A stretch of 64,000 nucleotides of DNA from Marixanthomonas spongiae (GTDB lineage: Bacteria; Bacteroidota; Bacteroidia; Flavobacteriales; Flavobacteriaceae), in the NCBI RefSeq assembly GCF_003095375.1, contig NZ_QEHR01000002.1:310001-374000 (forward strand), written 5' to 3'. The notes beneath the pieces were generated by a model, which saw only the letters and a program-made list of their open reading frames with translations, did not search any database and was not told where the DNA came from. Shown here in pieces: positions 48,309 to 57,137 of this stretch (position 1 is the first letter of the stretch; every line of letters begins with the position of its first letter). The position numbers were made by a program, and so were the translations under genes.

Positions 48309-49634
48309 ATGCTTTTCTCCTTTTTAAAATACCTACAGCCTACCCATTACTTTCAACTGTACCGAAACGATGGAAGTTCGGTGTTTCCCATCCCAGAGCA
48401 CTTGCCTGAAGCACTACTTGACCAAGTAGCGCCCAACCCCGTGTTTAAAAGCGAAAAAGCACGGGTATACGACTGCTCGTGGCAGGCGCTACAAAAGGGC
48501 TATATTGGTCCTGCAGCAACATATAAAAGGTTTGAAAAACTGCCTGTTATCGATGAATATACCTTTATCCGCCTGTATTTCCATCCGGCTTGGGTGTTGT
48601 ATGTGTTGTTGTTGCGGCTGTGCAGTTTTAAAAACCCGGTAGCCGAAATCAAGAGTTGGTTGCAAACCCGAAACATTAGACGTGTTCCCTACCTTGAAAG
48701 GCCCATACACCATCCTAATTGGGATAACCTTCCACACCCAGTTTCAAAAAAAGTGACGGTCATTATCCCCACGCTCAACCGTTACACGTACCTAAAAGAC
48801 GGCTTAAAGGACCTAGAATTGCAAACCCACACCAACTTTGAAGTGATCGTCGTGGACCAATCCGAGCCTTTTCAACCAGATTTTTACAAACAGTTTTCGT
48901 TGCATTTACGGGTGATCCATCAAAAAGAAAGAGCCCTGTGGTTGGCACGGAACACCGCCATTGAAAAAGCAAACAGCGATTTGCTGTTGTTGTACGACGA
49001 TGACAGCCGGGTGAAAAAAGATTGGATAGAAAATCATTTACGGTGCCTTGATTTTTTTAATGCCGATATTTCCTCTGGCGTTTCCATCTCCCAATCGGGA
49101 GCCGAAGTCCCGGCCAATTATGCGTTCTTCCGGGTGTCGGATCAACTGGACACAGGAAATGTATTGATAAAGCGAGCAGTATTTGAAGCAATAGGCCTTT
49201 TTGATCGGCAGTTTGAAAAGCAGCGCATGGGGGATGGCGAGTTTGGCTTGCGCGCCCATTTGGAGGGGTTTTTGAACATTTCAAATCCGCATGCCGGTCG
49301 GTTGCACTTAAAGGTGGGCTCTGGCGGCTTGCGCGAAATGGGAAGTTGGGACGGCTTTCGGCCCAAAAAATGGTTGGCGCCCCGGCCCATCCCAAGTGTC
49401 TTGTATCTCTTCAGAAACTATTATGGTAAAAAAAGAGCAATTTTTTCTTTATTAAAAACGGTGCCACCATCTATTATGCCGTATAAATTCAAAAAAAACA
49501 AATTGATGATGGTTCTTGGCAGCTTGCTCTCTTTACTATTGTTTCCTCTTGTGCTTTTTCAAGTATTAAAATCGTGGTCTTTGGCTTCAAAAAAAATCAA
49601 ACAAGGCGCACGTATTAAAAAACTGAGCGCATGA
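48309..49634 (+). CDS. Family 2 glycosyltransferase with C-terminal membrane helix
   Basis: A 441-residue protein. Residues 1-155 are a leader domain without an obvious family. The GT-A core follows (VTVIIPTLNRYTYLKDGLKDL, VVDQSEPFQPD, LLLLYDDDSRVKKDW). Near the C-terminus is a hydrophobic helix (LGSLLSLLLFPLVLFQVL) and a basic end, so it is membrane-anchored. The 3' end overlaps the next gene by 4 bp (ATGA). Confidence 0.9.
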   Translation: MLFSFLKYLQPTHYFQLYRNDGSSVFPIPEHLPEALLDQVAPNPVFKSEKARVYDCSWQALQKGYIGPAATYKRFEKLPVIDEYTFIRLYFHPAWVLYVLLLRLCSFKNPVAEIKSWLQTRNIRRVPYLERPIHHPNWDNLPHPVSKKVTVIIPTLNRYTYLKDGLKDLELQTHTNFEVIVVDQSEPFQPDFYKQFSLHLRVIHQKERALWLARNTAIEKANSDLLLLYDDDSRVKKDWIENHLRCLDFFNADISSGVSISQSGAEVPANYAFFRVSDQLDTGNVLIKRAVFEAIGLFDRQFEKQRMGDGEFGLRAHLEGFLNISNPHAGRLHLKVGSGGLREMGSWDGFRPKKWLAPRPIPSVLYLFRNYYGKKRAIFSLLKTVPPSIMPYKFKKNKLMMVLGSLLSLLLFPLVLFQVLKSWSLASKKIKQGARIKKLSA

Positions 49635-50695
49635 AGGTATTACAGCTTATAGATCGATTGGAAGTAGGAGGAGCCGAGCGGGTGGCAGTAGATTTATCCA
49701 TATTGCTGAAAAGAGAAGGCGTTGCCGTCGATTTTTTAAATTTACTGTACCCTTCAAAGCTTGATGGAGAGCTTCGGGAAAACAACATACAGGTAGCTTA
49801 CCTTAACAGAAAAAATAAGTACAACCCTTTTACATTGCTTCGACTTTTCTTAATCCTGAACTCCTATTCGATAGTGCATGTGCACTCTCGGCACGTTTTA
49901 AGGTATGTAGGTTTAACATTGTTGGTTCCTTATTTTTTGAGGAATTATAAGGTAGTATTTCATGACCATTACGGTTCAATAGATACGGATGAATCCATTT
50001 CCCTTTATTTGAAAAAATGTATAAAAAATTGCCATGCGTATATTGGAGTGAGCGATAAACTGGTTGCTTGGGCCAACGAGCATAGATTAAATGCTTCTAT
50101 TTATTTATTGAAGAATATCGTTAGAAAGAAGAAGCCAGTAAAAAAAGCCAACATCCAGAGTGAGATCATGGTGATTGGCAATTTCAGGGAGCAAAAGAAC
50201 TATGAATTTCTATTATCATTGGCAGAAAAGCTTCCCGATACCATTTGCTTAGACCTATATGGGGCAGTCGTAGAGCGGGAATACTATGAAAGCATATTGA
50301 CACAGCTAGACGAAAGAGGGCTTACCAAACGGATCAATATCATTGTTGATGAAACAGCGAGTGCCTCTTTGATTACAAACTATAAAATGGCGGTACATTG
50401 TGCCACCTCTGAAACCGGTCCTTTAGTCGCTATCGAATACATGGCGCAGCACCTGCCGTTCATCATGTACAATACAGGAGCTGTTGCAAATACCTTAAAA
50501 GCTTATGAATATGATTTGATTATGGATACCTTTGATGCGACGACTTGGTCGAAAAAAATCATGGGCGTTTTAAAAAACCCAACCTATTTTAAAAGCATAG
50601 AGAAGCAGTTAAGTTTGTATTATACCAAGTTTTTTTCAGAACAAAACTATGTGGCCACATGCCTAAACATCTATCAACACATACTTCGCTCTTAG
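49631..50695 (+). CDS. Family 4 glycosyltransferase
   Basis: A 354-residue GT-B enzyme: KVLQLIDRLEVGGAERVAVDLSILLKREG, HVHSRHVLRYVG, MVIGNFREQKNYEFLLSLAEKL. The usual EX7E segment appears as CATSETGPLVAIEYMAQHLPF. It is coupled at both ends: ATGA overlap with the GT2 gene before and a 37-bp overlap with the GT4 gene after. Donor unknown. Confidence 0.9.
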   Translation: MKVLQLIDRLEVGGAERVAVDLSILLKREGVAVDFLNLLYPSKLDGELRENNIQVAYLNRKNKYNPFTLLRLFLILNSYSIVHVHSRHVLRYVGLTLLVPYFLRNYKVVFHDHYGSIDTDESISLYLKKCIKNCHAYIGVSDKLVAWANEHRLNASIYLLKNIVRKKKPVKKANIQSEIMVIGNFREQKNYEFLLSLAEKLPDTICLDLYGAVVEREYYESILTQLDERGLTKRINIIVDETASASLITNYKMAVHCATSETGPLVAIEYMAQHLPFIMYNTGAVANTLKAYEYDLIMDTFDATTWSKKIMGVLKNPTYFKSIEKQLSLYYTKFFSEQNYVATCLNIYQHILRS

Positions 50696-51828
50696 TGGTT
50701 TCAGATACTGCTATGTGCCAAAAAGACAGTGAAATACTTGCTTTTGAACCTGTGGTACGGGAGCTGGAAGCTATGTTGGCCTTGTTCGCTCATATTACTT
50801 GGATTGGGTTTAACCAGCCGGATAAGCTGGGCCGGGTACCTTTTAAAGCATTACCCTCAAAAAGAATACGCCCTATTTTGTTGGATACTGTGGGAGGCCC
50901 GCGTTCCAAGGATAAGATGGCTATCCTGAAAAACTACCCCAAGATGTACGCTGTGATCCACAATGAAATAAAAAAACATCCCGTGGTCCATAGCAGGGCG
51001 CCATCCAATCCGGCCTATATTGCCATGTGGCTTTCCAAAAACTACCCTAACAAACGATTTTGGTTTAAATATGCCGGAAACTGGACCGAACCTGCTCCGT
51101 TTTTTTACCGTTTGCAACGCCATAAACTGAAAACATTAGGGGATAACAGCGTGGTTACCGTAAACGGCCAGTGGGAGCAACAACCCAACAACGTGATCGC
51201 TTTTGACAATCCGTGCCTGGACGAAAACGACCGGGAAGCGGGTAAAAAATGTGTTGATGACAAAACATTGGGGCAAGAAATCAATTATTGTTTTGTGGGC
51301 GGACTGAACGAGAATAAAGGAATATTTCTATTGCTTGAAGCCTTTAGCACATTGAAAACGGCTGGTTTCAAGGGCTTGTTGCATATCATTGGTGACGGCC
51401 CCTTATGGGAACAGGTACAGGAAAAAGTGGAGGCTTTGTCTACGAACATCATCTTGCACGGCAGCTTGCCACGGGAAGAGGTGTATGCCTTGTATAAAAA
51501 ATGCCATTTTTTGATATTGCCCTCCAAGAGCGAAGGTTTCCCAAAAGTAATCAGCGAGGCGATGAACTTTGGGTGTATGCCTATTGTTTCAAATGTTTCT
51601 TGCGTCGATCAATACATTGCAGATGGGGAAAATGGTTTTTTGATCGATCCGCTTTCGGTTGCCCAACTGCAACAGTGCCTTGTAAAAACCCAGACGATGA
51701 CTGAAACCGCCTTTAAAAAAGCAATAGTATATAATTATAGGATGGCGGCACGTTTTACCTACAGTCATTATAATGAGCAAATACAACGGAAAATTTTAAC
51801 CAATAAAGAACTACCACCATCACGTTAA
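50659..51828 (+). CDS. Family 4 glycosyltransferase
   Basis: A 389-residue GT-B enzyme: LLVVSDTAMCQKD at the start, NYCFVGGLNENKGIFLLLEAF in the middle, and the EX7E region SKSEGFPKVISEAMNFGCMPIVSNVSCVDQ. I keep the ATG at 50659 because it preserves the first beta strand. A GTG at 50695, overlapping the preceding stop, is a plausible alternative. It is 5 bp before the ligase/polymerase gene. Confidence 0.9.
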   Translation: MPKHLSTHTSLLVVSDTAMCQKDSEILAFEPVVRELEAMLALFAHITWIGFNQPDKLGRVPFKALPSKRIRPILLDTVGGPRSKDKMAILKNYPKMYAVIHNEIKKHPVVHSRAPSNPAYIAMWLSKNYPNKRFWFKYAGNWTEPAPFFYRLQRHKLKTLGDNSVVTVNGQWEQQPNNVIAFDNPCLDENDREAGKKCVDDKTLGQEINYCFVGGLNENKGIFLLLEAFSTLKTAGFKGLLHIIGDGPLWEQVQEKVEALSTNIILHGSLPREEVYALYKKCHFLILPSKSEGFPKVISEAMNFGCMPIVSNVSCVDQYIADGENGFLIDPLSVAQLQQCLVKTQTMTETAFKKAIVYNYRMAARFTYSHYNEQIQRKILTNKELPPSR

Positions 51829-51833
51829 AAGGA

Positions 51834-53186
51834 TTGCAACATATTAAACCGTTACGGAATGTTTTGCTGCACGTAGCTTTGGGCATAATTGCCTATGCGT
51901 TTGAATCGCTGATGTTGGGTTATATGTTATTGGTGTTGGGATATTGGGTTTTCCGTATTTTAACCAAGACCAATAAGCACAAAGAGATCTTAATGGCGGC
52001 CGCTTATATTACCGGAGCTGAGGTCTTCTTTAGAATGACTGGGGCCTATATTTTATATGAAACCGCCAAATATGCGGTCATCCTGTTCTCGCTGTTCGGG
52101 ATTTTTTTCTACGGATTCCGGTATAATGCTGTTTCATACTTGATTTATATTCTGGTATTGTTTCCTGGGGTGCTGGTTTCTTTAGAGAATATCGGGTACG
52201 ACGTCAATTTTAGGATAGCGGTGCTCTTTAACTTAAGTGGCCCGTTGACCTTGGGAGCCATTAGCCTATATTGTTATGGACGTAGTATAAAATTCAAGGA
52301 TTTCCTGGAGGTACTGGATATGTTGGTCATGCCCTTGATCGCCACTACGGTCTATATCTTTATCTATGCCCCTAATTTAAGGGAACTTGTTACTGGTACG
52401 GCCAGTAATGCAGCTTTGTCTGGCGGCTATGGCCCCAATCAAGTGGCTACGGTATTGGGCTTGGGGGCTTTTATATTGTACAGTCGGTTTTTTATTCCGT
52501 ATAAAAACAAATTGGTGCATCTGGTCATGCTGTTTTTTATGGTCTTAATGGCCTATCGGGCCTTGGTCACGTTTTCCAGGGGCGGGGTTCTCGTGGCAGG
52601 GGTGATGATGGTGGTTTTTTCTGTTGTGTTGTACTTTAGTACCGGGATAAGAACCAAGGTTAAAATGAGCTTTAAGTTGTTTACCCTTGTATTTATAGGC
52701 GTTGCAGTGTGGTCCTTGGCTTTATTGCAAACCGGGGGAATGATAGGCAACAGGTATGAAAACAAAGATGCCTTGGGGAGGGAAAAGGAAGATGTAACCA
52801 CGGGCAGGGCAGAGTTGTTTAAAACCGAGTTTGAAACATTTGAAGAGAATGCGTTTTTTGGCATTGGGGTGGGCAACGTTAAGTTTGAATTTGAAGATGA
52901 ACTGGGCCAAGCAGTTGCCTCCCATAATGAGATTTCCCGAATGCTGTCTGAACACGGTTTCTTTGGTATCATTGCGCTACTGATATTGATTTTTGTGCCG
53001 TTGCTTTCAAAGCTGTCAGGGAGGAACAATATCTATTTTTATCCATTTATGGTGTTTTGGTTTTTGACCATTGCCCATAGCTCCATGCGCATTGCAGCCC
53101 CTGCCTTTATTTATGGACTGGCCTTATTGAACATTGAATATAAGGAAAAGAAACAACCCACTGTGCACAAAAAAATCAGTAAATAA
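51834..53186 (+). CDS. O-antigen ligase/polymerase (WaaL/Wzy-like)
   Basis: A 450-residue inner-membrane protein with about 11 helices. The Wzy_C signature is seen as LVTFSRGGVLVAGVM and, in the large periplasmic loop, NAFFGIGVGNVKFEFE...ASHNEISRMLSEHGFFGIIALLIL. The family joins undecaprenyl-linked glycan to another glycan or lipid acceptor. With an ABC exporter in the same locus, ligase is as likely as polymerase. The start is TTG at 51834. A 186-bp gap follows, with no gene. Confidence 0.9.
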   Translation: MQHIKPLRNVLLHVALGIIAYAFESLMLGYMLLVLGYWVFRILTKTNKHKEILMAAAYITGAEVFFRMTGAYILYETAKYAVILFSLFGIFFYGFRYNAVSYLIYILVLFPGVLVSLENIGYDVNFRIAVLFNLSGPLTLGAISLYCYGRSIKFKDFLEVLDMLVMPLIATTVYIFIYAPNLRELVTGTASNAALSGGYGPNQVATVLGLGAFILYSRFFIPYKNKLVHLVMLFFMVLMAYRALVTFSRGGVLVAGVMMVVFSVVLYFSTGIRTKVKMSFKLFTLVFIGVAVWSLALLQTGGMIGNRYENKDALGREKEDVTTGRAELFKTEFETFEENAFFGIGVGNVKFEFEDELGQAVASHNEISRMLSEHGFFGIIALLILIFVPLLSKLSGRNNIYFYPFMVFWFLTIAHSSMRIAAPAFIYGLALLNIEYKEKKQPTVHKKISK

Positions 53187-53372
53187 GGTGTTGTTTTTTT
53201 TATCGTAGGATGGTGTGGAGTGAGGCAATTTAAGAAGAATACCGTTTGACCCCTAAAAAGCAACCCTTCATGGTGCAAAGTGATTGTTGATTGACAAAGG
53301 GCACGATTAAAGGACAAAAGGTTTATTATTGTAGCTCCTATCGATTATAATAGTTTTAAATTTGTTGGAAAG

Positions 53373-54317
53373 ATGAATGGCAACAAACAACATATAGGTA
53401 TCGTCATCCCGTATTATAACGCCAGCGTACAGATTGAGGCCGTAGTGCAGAAAGCGTTGCAGTACAGCGACCATATTGTTATTGTGGACGATGCCAGCCC
53501 AGAACCGCTACCGCATAGTTTGGACAGCCATAATGATACGGTCACCATCTTAAAGTTGCCGGAAAACCTGGGCGTTGGTGGGGCGACCAAAAAAGGATTT
53601 GCCCATTTTGAAACCGTGCCCGCCATGGAAGTGGTGGTAAAGCTGGACGCCGACGACCAAATGGACACCGAGTATATTCCCCACTTGGTCGCTCCCGTTC
53701 TTGCGGGTACCCACGATTTTGTAAAAGGGAACCGCTTTCGGGATTTCGAGGCCTTGAAAAGCATGCCGTGGCCCCGCCGTTTTGGGAACCTTTTCCTTTC
53801 TTTTTTAAGCAAGGTGGCGACAGGCTACTGGAACTGTTTCGATTTTAACAATGGCTTTTTTGCCATCTCCACAAAGAGTTTACAGTTGATGGACAAAAAC
53901 CCAATAGCCAACAACTATTTTTTTGAAACCTCCCTGATTGCAGAACTGTACCATCAAAAAGCCAAAATCAAGGAACTGGCGATGCCGGCCATTTATGGAA
54001 ATGAAAAATCGAATATGAAACTGTTCAAGATGCCGTGGCTGTTCGGTGTCAACCTGCTAAAAAAATTGGTATCGCGTATTTGGAAGGCCTATTTTGTATA
54101 TGATTTCAACATTGGGACCTTGTACATTATCTTTGGGCACTTGTTGTTTCTTGGTGGGGCGGTGTATGGCGGCATCAATTGGTACCACTATGCCAACCAA
54201 GGCATACCGACCCCGGTGGGAACTATTATGATTAGTGCCCTATTGGTGATTTTAGGATTTCAGTTACTGCTGCAGGCCGTACAATTTGATGTGTTTAAAA
54301 CCCCCGACCGTGATTGA
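53373..54317 (+). CDS. DPM1-like family 2 glycosyltransferase with two membrane helices
   Basis: A 314-residue protein: GIVIPYYNASVQIEAVVQKAL, IVIVDDASPEPLP, VVKLDADDQMDTEYI (metal site), then MPWPRRFGNLFLSFLSKVATGYWNCFDFNNGFFAI as in dolichol-phosphate mannosyltransferase relatives. Two C-terminal transmembrane helices (YIIFGHLLFLGGAVYGG, IMISALLVILGFQLLL) suggest it uses a polyprenyl phosphate. This starts the last block before the initiating transferase. Confidence 0.9.
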   Translation: MNGNKQHIGIVIPYYNASVQIEAVVQKALQYSDHIVIVDDASPEPLPHSLDSHNDTVTILKLPENLGVGGATKKGFAHFETVPAMEVVVKLDADDQMDTEYIPHLVAPVLAGTHDFVKGNRFRDFEALKSMPWPRRFGNLFLSFLSKVATGYWNCFDFNNGFFAISTKSLQLMDKNPIANNYFFETSLIAELYHQKAKIKELAMPAIYGNEKSNMKLFKMPWLFGVNLLKKLVSRIWKAYFVYDFNIGTLYIIFGHLLFLGGAVYGGINWYHYANQGIPTPVGTIMISALLVILGFQLLLQAVQFDVFKTPDRD

Positions 54318-54407
54318 GGTAGCAGAGTGCTGTGTGCAGCCGAAGTATCCGGTTGTTTTTCCAATTAAAAGATGAACCATAAACTATAACTCGTTCAATT
54401 TCAAACT

Positions 54408-55259
54408 ATGGCCCACAAAACAAACGGAAAGCCGAAGCCCTTTTTCCTGTTCAGTATCGACCTGGAGGATATCCGGTTTAGGATGAAGAAGGGAACCGCC
54501 TACAAAGAACGGGTTCCCGAGAACACCTACCGGTACTTGGCTTGGCTTAAAAAACACGGTTTTACCTGTACCTTTTTTACCGTGGGTGACATCGCACGGG
54601 CCTATCCCTCTTTAATAAAGGATATCGTTGCCGAAGGTCATGAATTAGCCTGCCATACCAATACCCATAAGGCGTTGGACACCATGATAAAAACAAGTTT
54701 TAAAAAAGACCTGCACCACAACATCGAGAGCTTGCTTAAAGCGGGTGCCAAAACCATACGCGGGTTTAGGGCCCCTTATTTTTCCCTGACACAAAAAACA
54801 GCTTGGGCTTACGATGTGATGGACGAACTGGGCTTGACGTATTCCAGCTCTGTCTATCCCGCAGACAACCCGTTTTTCGGCTGGAAAGCCCATGGCCATG
54901 ATTTTAACAAAACACCCCATGGCATCATAGAATTGCCTATGACCGTTAACAGGTTTACGGTCAAGGAGGTTGCTTTTGCGGGAGGGGTTTACTTTAGGAA
55001 CCTGCCATTTTATGTGATTAAAAAAAGGTTTAAAACATATTTTAAAGCAGAGCAACCGGTACTGAGTTATTTCCACCCTTACGATATAGATGTGGACCAA
55101 GAACAGTTTATGCACCCGGAGATCAACAACAGCCACTTTTATAATTTCTTGATGCGCAACAACCGAAAAAATGTCTTTAAAAGGCTGGACGCGCTGAAAG
55201 CGGAAACCGATTATACCATCATTCCATACCAACGGTATGTGGAAAATCACCTATTATGA
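54408..55259 (+). CDS. Polysaccharide deacetylase (NodB/CE4 family)
   Basis: A 283-residue enzyme with the CE4 metal triad: Asp in FSIDLED, then the H-x3-H motif in ACHTNTH. It also has FRAPYFSLTQKT (motif 3) and LSYFHPYDID (motif 5). It removes N-acetyl groups from a glycan or precursor. No signal peptide is present, so it probably acts on a cytosolic intermediate. The layout deacetylase, GNAT, GT4, sugar transferase recurs in exopolysaccharide loci. It overlaps the GNAT gene by 4 bp. Confidence 0.92.
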   Translation: MAHKTNGKPKPFFLFSIDLEDIRFRMKKGTAYKERVPENTYRYLAWLKKHGFTCTFFTVGDIARAYPSLIKDIVAEGHELACHTNTHKALDTMIKTSFKKDLHHNIESLLKAGAKTIRGFRAPYFSLTQKTAWAYDVMDELGLTYSSSVYPADNPFFGWKAHGHDFNKTPHGIIELPMTVNRFTVKEVAFAGGVYFRNLPFYVIKKRFKTYFKAEQPVLSYFHPYDIDVDQEQFMHPEINNSHFYNFLMRNNRKNVFKRLDALKAETDYTIIPYQRYVENHLL

Positions 55260-56080
55260 GCTATACCTTCAAAAAAACAAGTACGACCCCCGATGCCTTG
55301 GCACGGTACTCTAGGTTATTGAGCGGTGTTTTTACCACCACCGATAAATTTACCCCGGCCTACCTGCGATGGCAATACGAGGAGAACCCTATGGGAAATG
55401 TAGTAGGGTACGATGCTTTTTACGAGGGAAATCTGGCGGGGCATTACGTGACCATCCCGGTGCGCTATACTATAAACGGAACCCCGTTAAAAGGGCTGTT
55501 GTCCTTAAATACGGCAACCCACAAAGACCACAGGGGGAAAGGGCTGTTCACAAAATTGGCCACCAAAACCTACGAAGAAGCCACGGCATTGGGGTACGAT
55601 TTTGTGATAGGTGTGGCCAACCAGAACAGTACCCCCGGCTTTATTAAAAAATTGGGCTTTTATTTGGTGGCCCCCTTGGACGTAAAGTTTGGGGTGGGAC
55701 ACATTCGCTATGACAAAGAAACAACCTATACCGTACAACCGCTTTGGACCCAAGCAGCATTGCAATGGCGGCTCGCCAACCCCCATGCGGCCTATGCATT
55801 CAACGGGAAAAACATGTATTGCAAGACTGACAAACCATTTGTTAACGTCTTGCTGTACCACGACTATAAGGCGGCGGACAGGCCCATACAAAAATCCCTG
55901 TCCATCAAGCTTTGGATTGGTCTGGCAAACAACCTGAAAACCACTGGGGCGTTTATCGCTATGCCCAAAAGGCTGAAACCCTCCCCATTGAACCTGATAT
56001 TCAAAAACCTGAACGCCAACATTCCAAAAATCGAGAAACAAGACATGCTATTTGAATCGGTTGATTTTGATGCATACTGA
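55256..56080 (+). CDS. GNAT-family acyltransferase
   Basis: A 274-residue protein with a GNAT core: LKGLLSLNTATHKDHRGKGLFTKLATKTYEEA, containing the RGKG acetyl-CoA loop, then DFVIGVANQNSTPGFIKKLGF. It should acylate an amine, perhaps one exposed by the deacetylase it overlaps with, but that is only context. The C-terminal 130 residues match no family I can name. It is GC-rich like its neighbours. Confidence 0.85.
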   Translation: MSYTFKKTSTTPDALARYSRLLSGVFTTTDKFTPAYLRWQYEENPMGNVVGYDAFYEGNLAGHYVTIPVRYTINGTPLKGLLSLNTATHKDHRGKGLFTKLATKTYEEATALGYDFVIGVANQNSTPGFIKKLGFYLVAPLDVKFGVGHIRYDKETTYTVQPLWTQAALQWRLANPHAAYAFNGKNMYCKTDKPFVNVLLYHDYKAADRPIQKSLSIKLWIGLANNLKTTGAFIAMPKRLKPSPLNLIFKNLNANIPKIEKQDMLFESVDFDAY

Positions 56081-56086
56081 AAACAC

Positions 56087-57103
56087 GTGAAACGCATACT
56101 CTACATAGGAAACAAACTCTCCAAGAAAGGCAACACCCTCAGCACGGTTGAAAGCTTAGGCCGCAAACTGAACGAGGAGGGGTTTACCGTTAAAACCGCT
56201 TCTTCCCAGAAAAACAAGGCATTGCGGATGATCGATATGCTAAGGGCCGTGCTCAAAAACCGAACCTGGGCCGATGTGGTCTTAATCGACACCTACAGTA
56301 CCTTGAACTTTCAGTATGCCGTTGCCGTTGCGGGGTTGTGCCGCTTTTACCATATTCCGTACATCCCCATGCTGCACGGCGGCAACCTCCCTTCCCGCTT
56401 GCAACAAAGCAAAAAGCAAAGCCAAAAACTGTTTGGCAAGGCCAAGACCAATGTGGCGCCCTCCGGCTATTTATTGGATGCCTTTAAAAAAGAGGGCTAC
56501 ACCAATTTAACCTACATCCCCAATACCATAGAAGTGGAGCAGTACCCTTTTCTTCTTCGGAAAGAGCTAACGCCAAAGCTGCTCTGGGTGCGTTCTTTTT
56601 CAAAAATATACAATCCCATGCTGGCCCTGCAACTGTTGGAAGCACTGCTGGAAAAAGGCTATACCCATGCCGAACTCTGTATGATAGGCCCCGAAAAAGA
56701 TGGTAGCCTCAAGGAATGCAAAGCGTATGCCGCACAAAGAAAACTGCCCGTAACCTTTACCGGCGGACTGCCGAAAACGGAATGGATTGAACGGGCCAAG
56801 CACTTCGACCTCTTTATAAACACCACTAATGTGGACAATACGCCCGTGAGCGTAATCGAGGCGATGGCCTTGGGGCTGCCGGTGGTTTCCACAAAGGTGG
56901 GGGGCGTTCCTTTTTTAATCGAAGACGGGATAGATGGGCTTTTGGTGCCCCCCAAAACCGTAACGGGATTTGCAACTGCCATCCAACAGCTGCTCGAAAA
57001 CAAGGTGGACCATCAGGCCATTTCGCTGCAAGCAAGGAAAAAAGCCGAACATTTTGACTGGCACACCGTTAAAGAAAAATGGAAAACCCTGTTAAACGGC
57101 TAA
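56087..57103 (+). CDS. Family 4 glycosyltransferase
   Basis: A 338-residue GT-B enzyme: RILYIGNKLSKKGNTLSTVESLGRKL, YIPMLHGGNLPSRLQQS, LLWVRSFSKIYNPMLALQLLEAL, and an EX7E-like region VDNTPVSVIEAMALGLPVVSTKVGGVPFL. The start is GTG at 56087, 6 bp past the GNAT stop. As the last GT before the initiating transferase, it may add the second sugar; this is inference only. Confidence 0.92.
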   Translation: MKRILYIGNKLSKKGNTLSTVESLGRKLNEEGFTVKTASSQKNKALRMIDMLRAVLKNRTWADVVLIDTYSTLNFQYAVAVAGLCRFYHIPYIPMLHGGNLPSRLQQSKKQSQKLFGKAKTNVAPSGYLLDAFKKEGYTNLTYIPNTIEVEQYPFLLRKELTPKLLWVRSFSKIYNPMLALQLLEALLEKGYTHAELCMIGPEKDGSLKECKAYAAQRKLPVTFTGGLPKTEWIERAKHFDLFINTTNVDNTPVSVIEAMALGLPVVSTKVGGVPFLIEDGIDGLLVPPKTVTGFATAIQQLLENKVDHQAISLQARKKAEHFDWHTVKEKWKTLLNG

Positions 57104-57137
57104 TTTTTTCTACTTTTACGGCACTAATCCCCAACAA

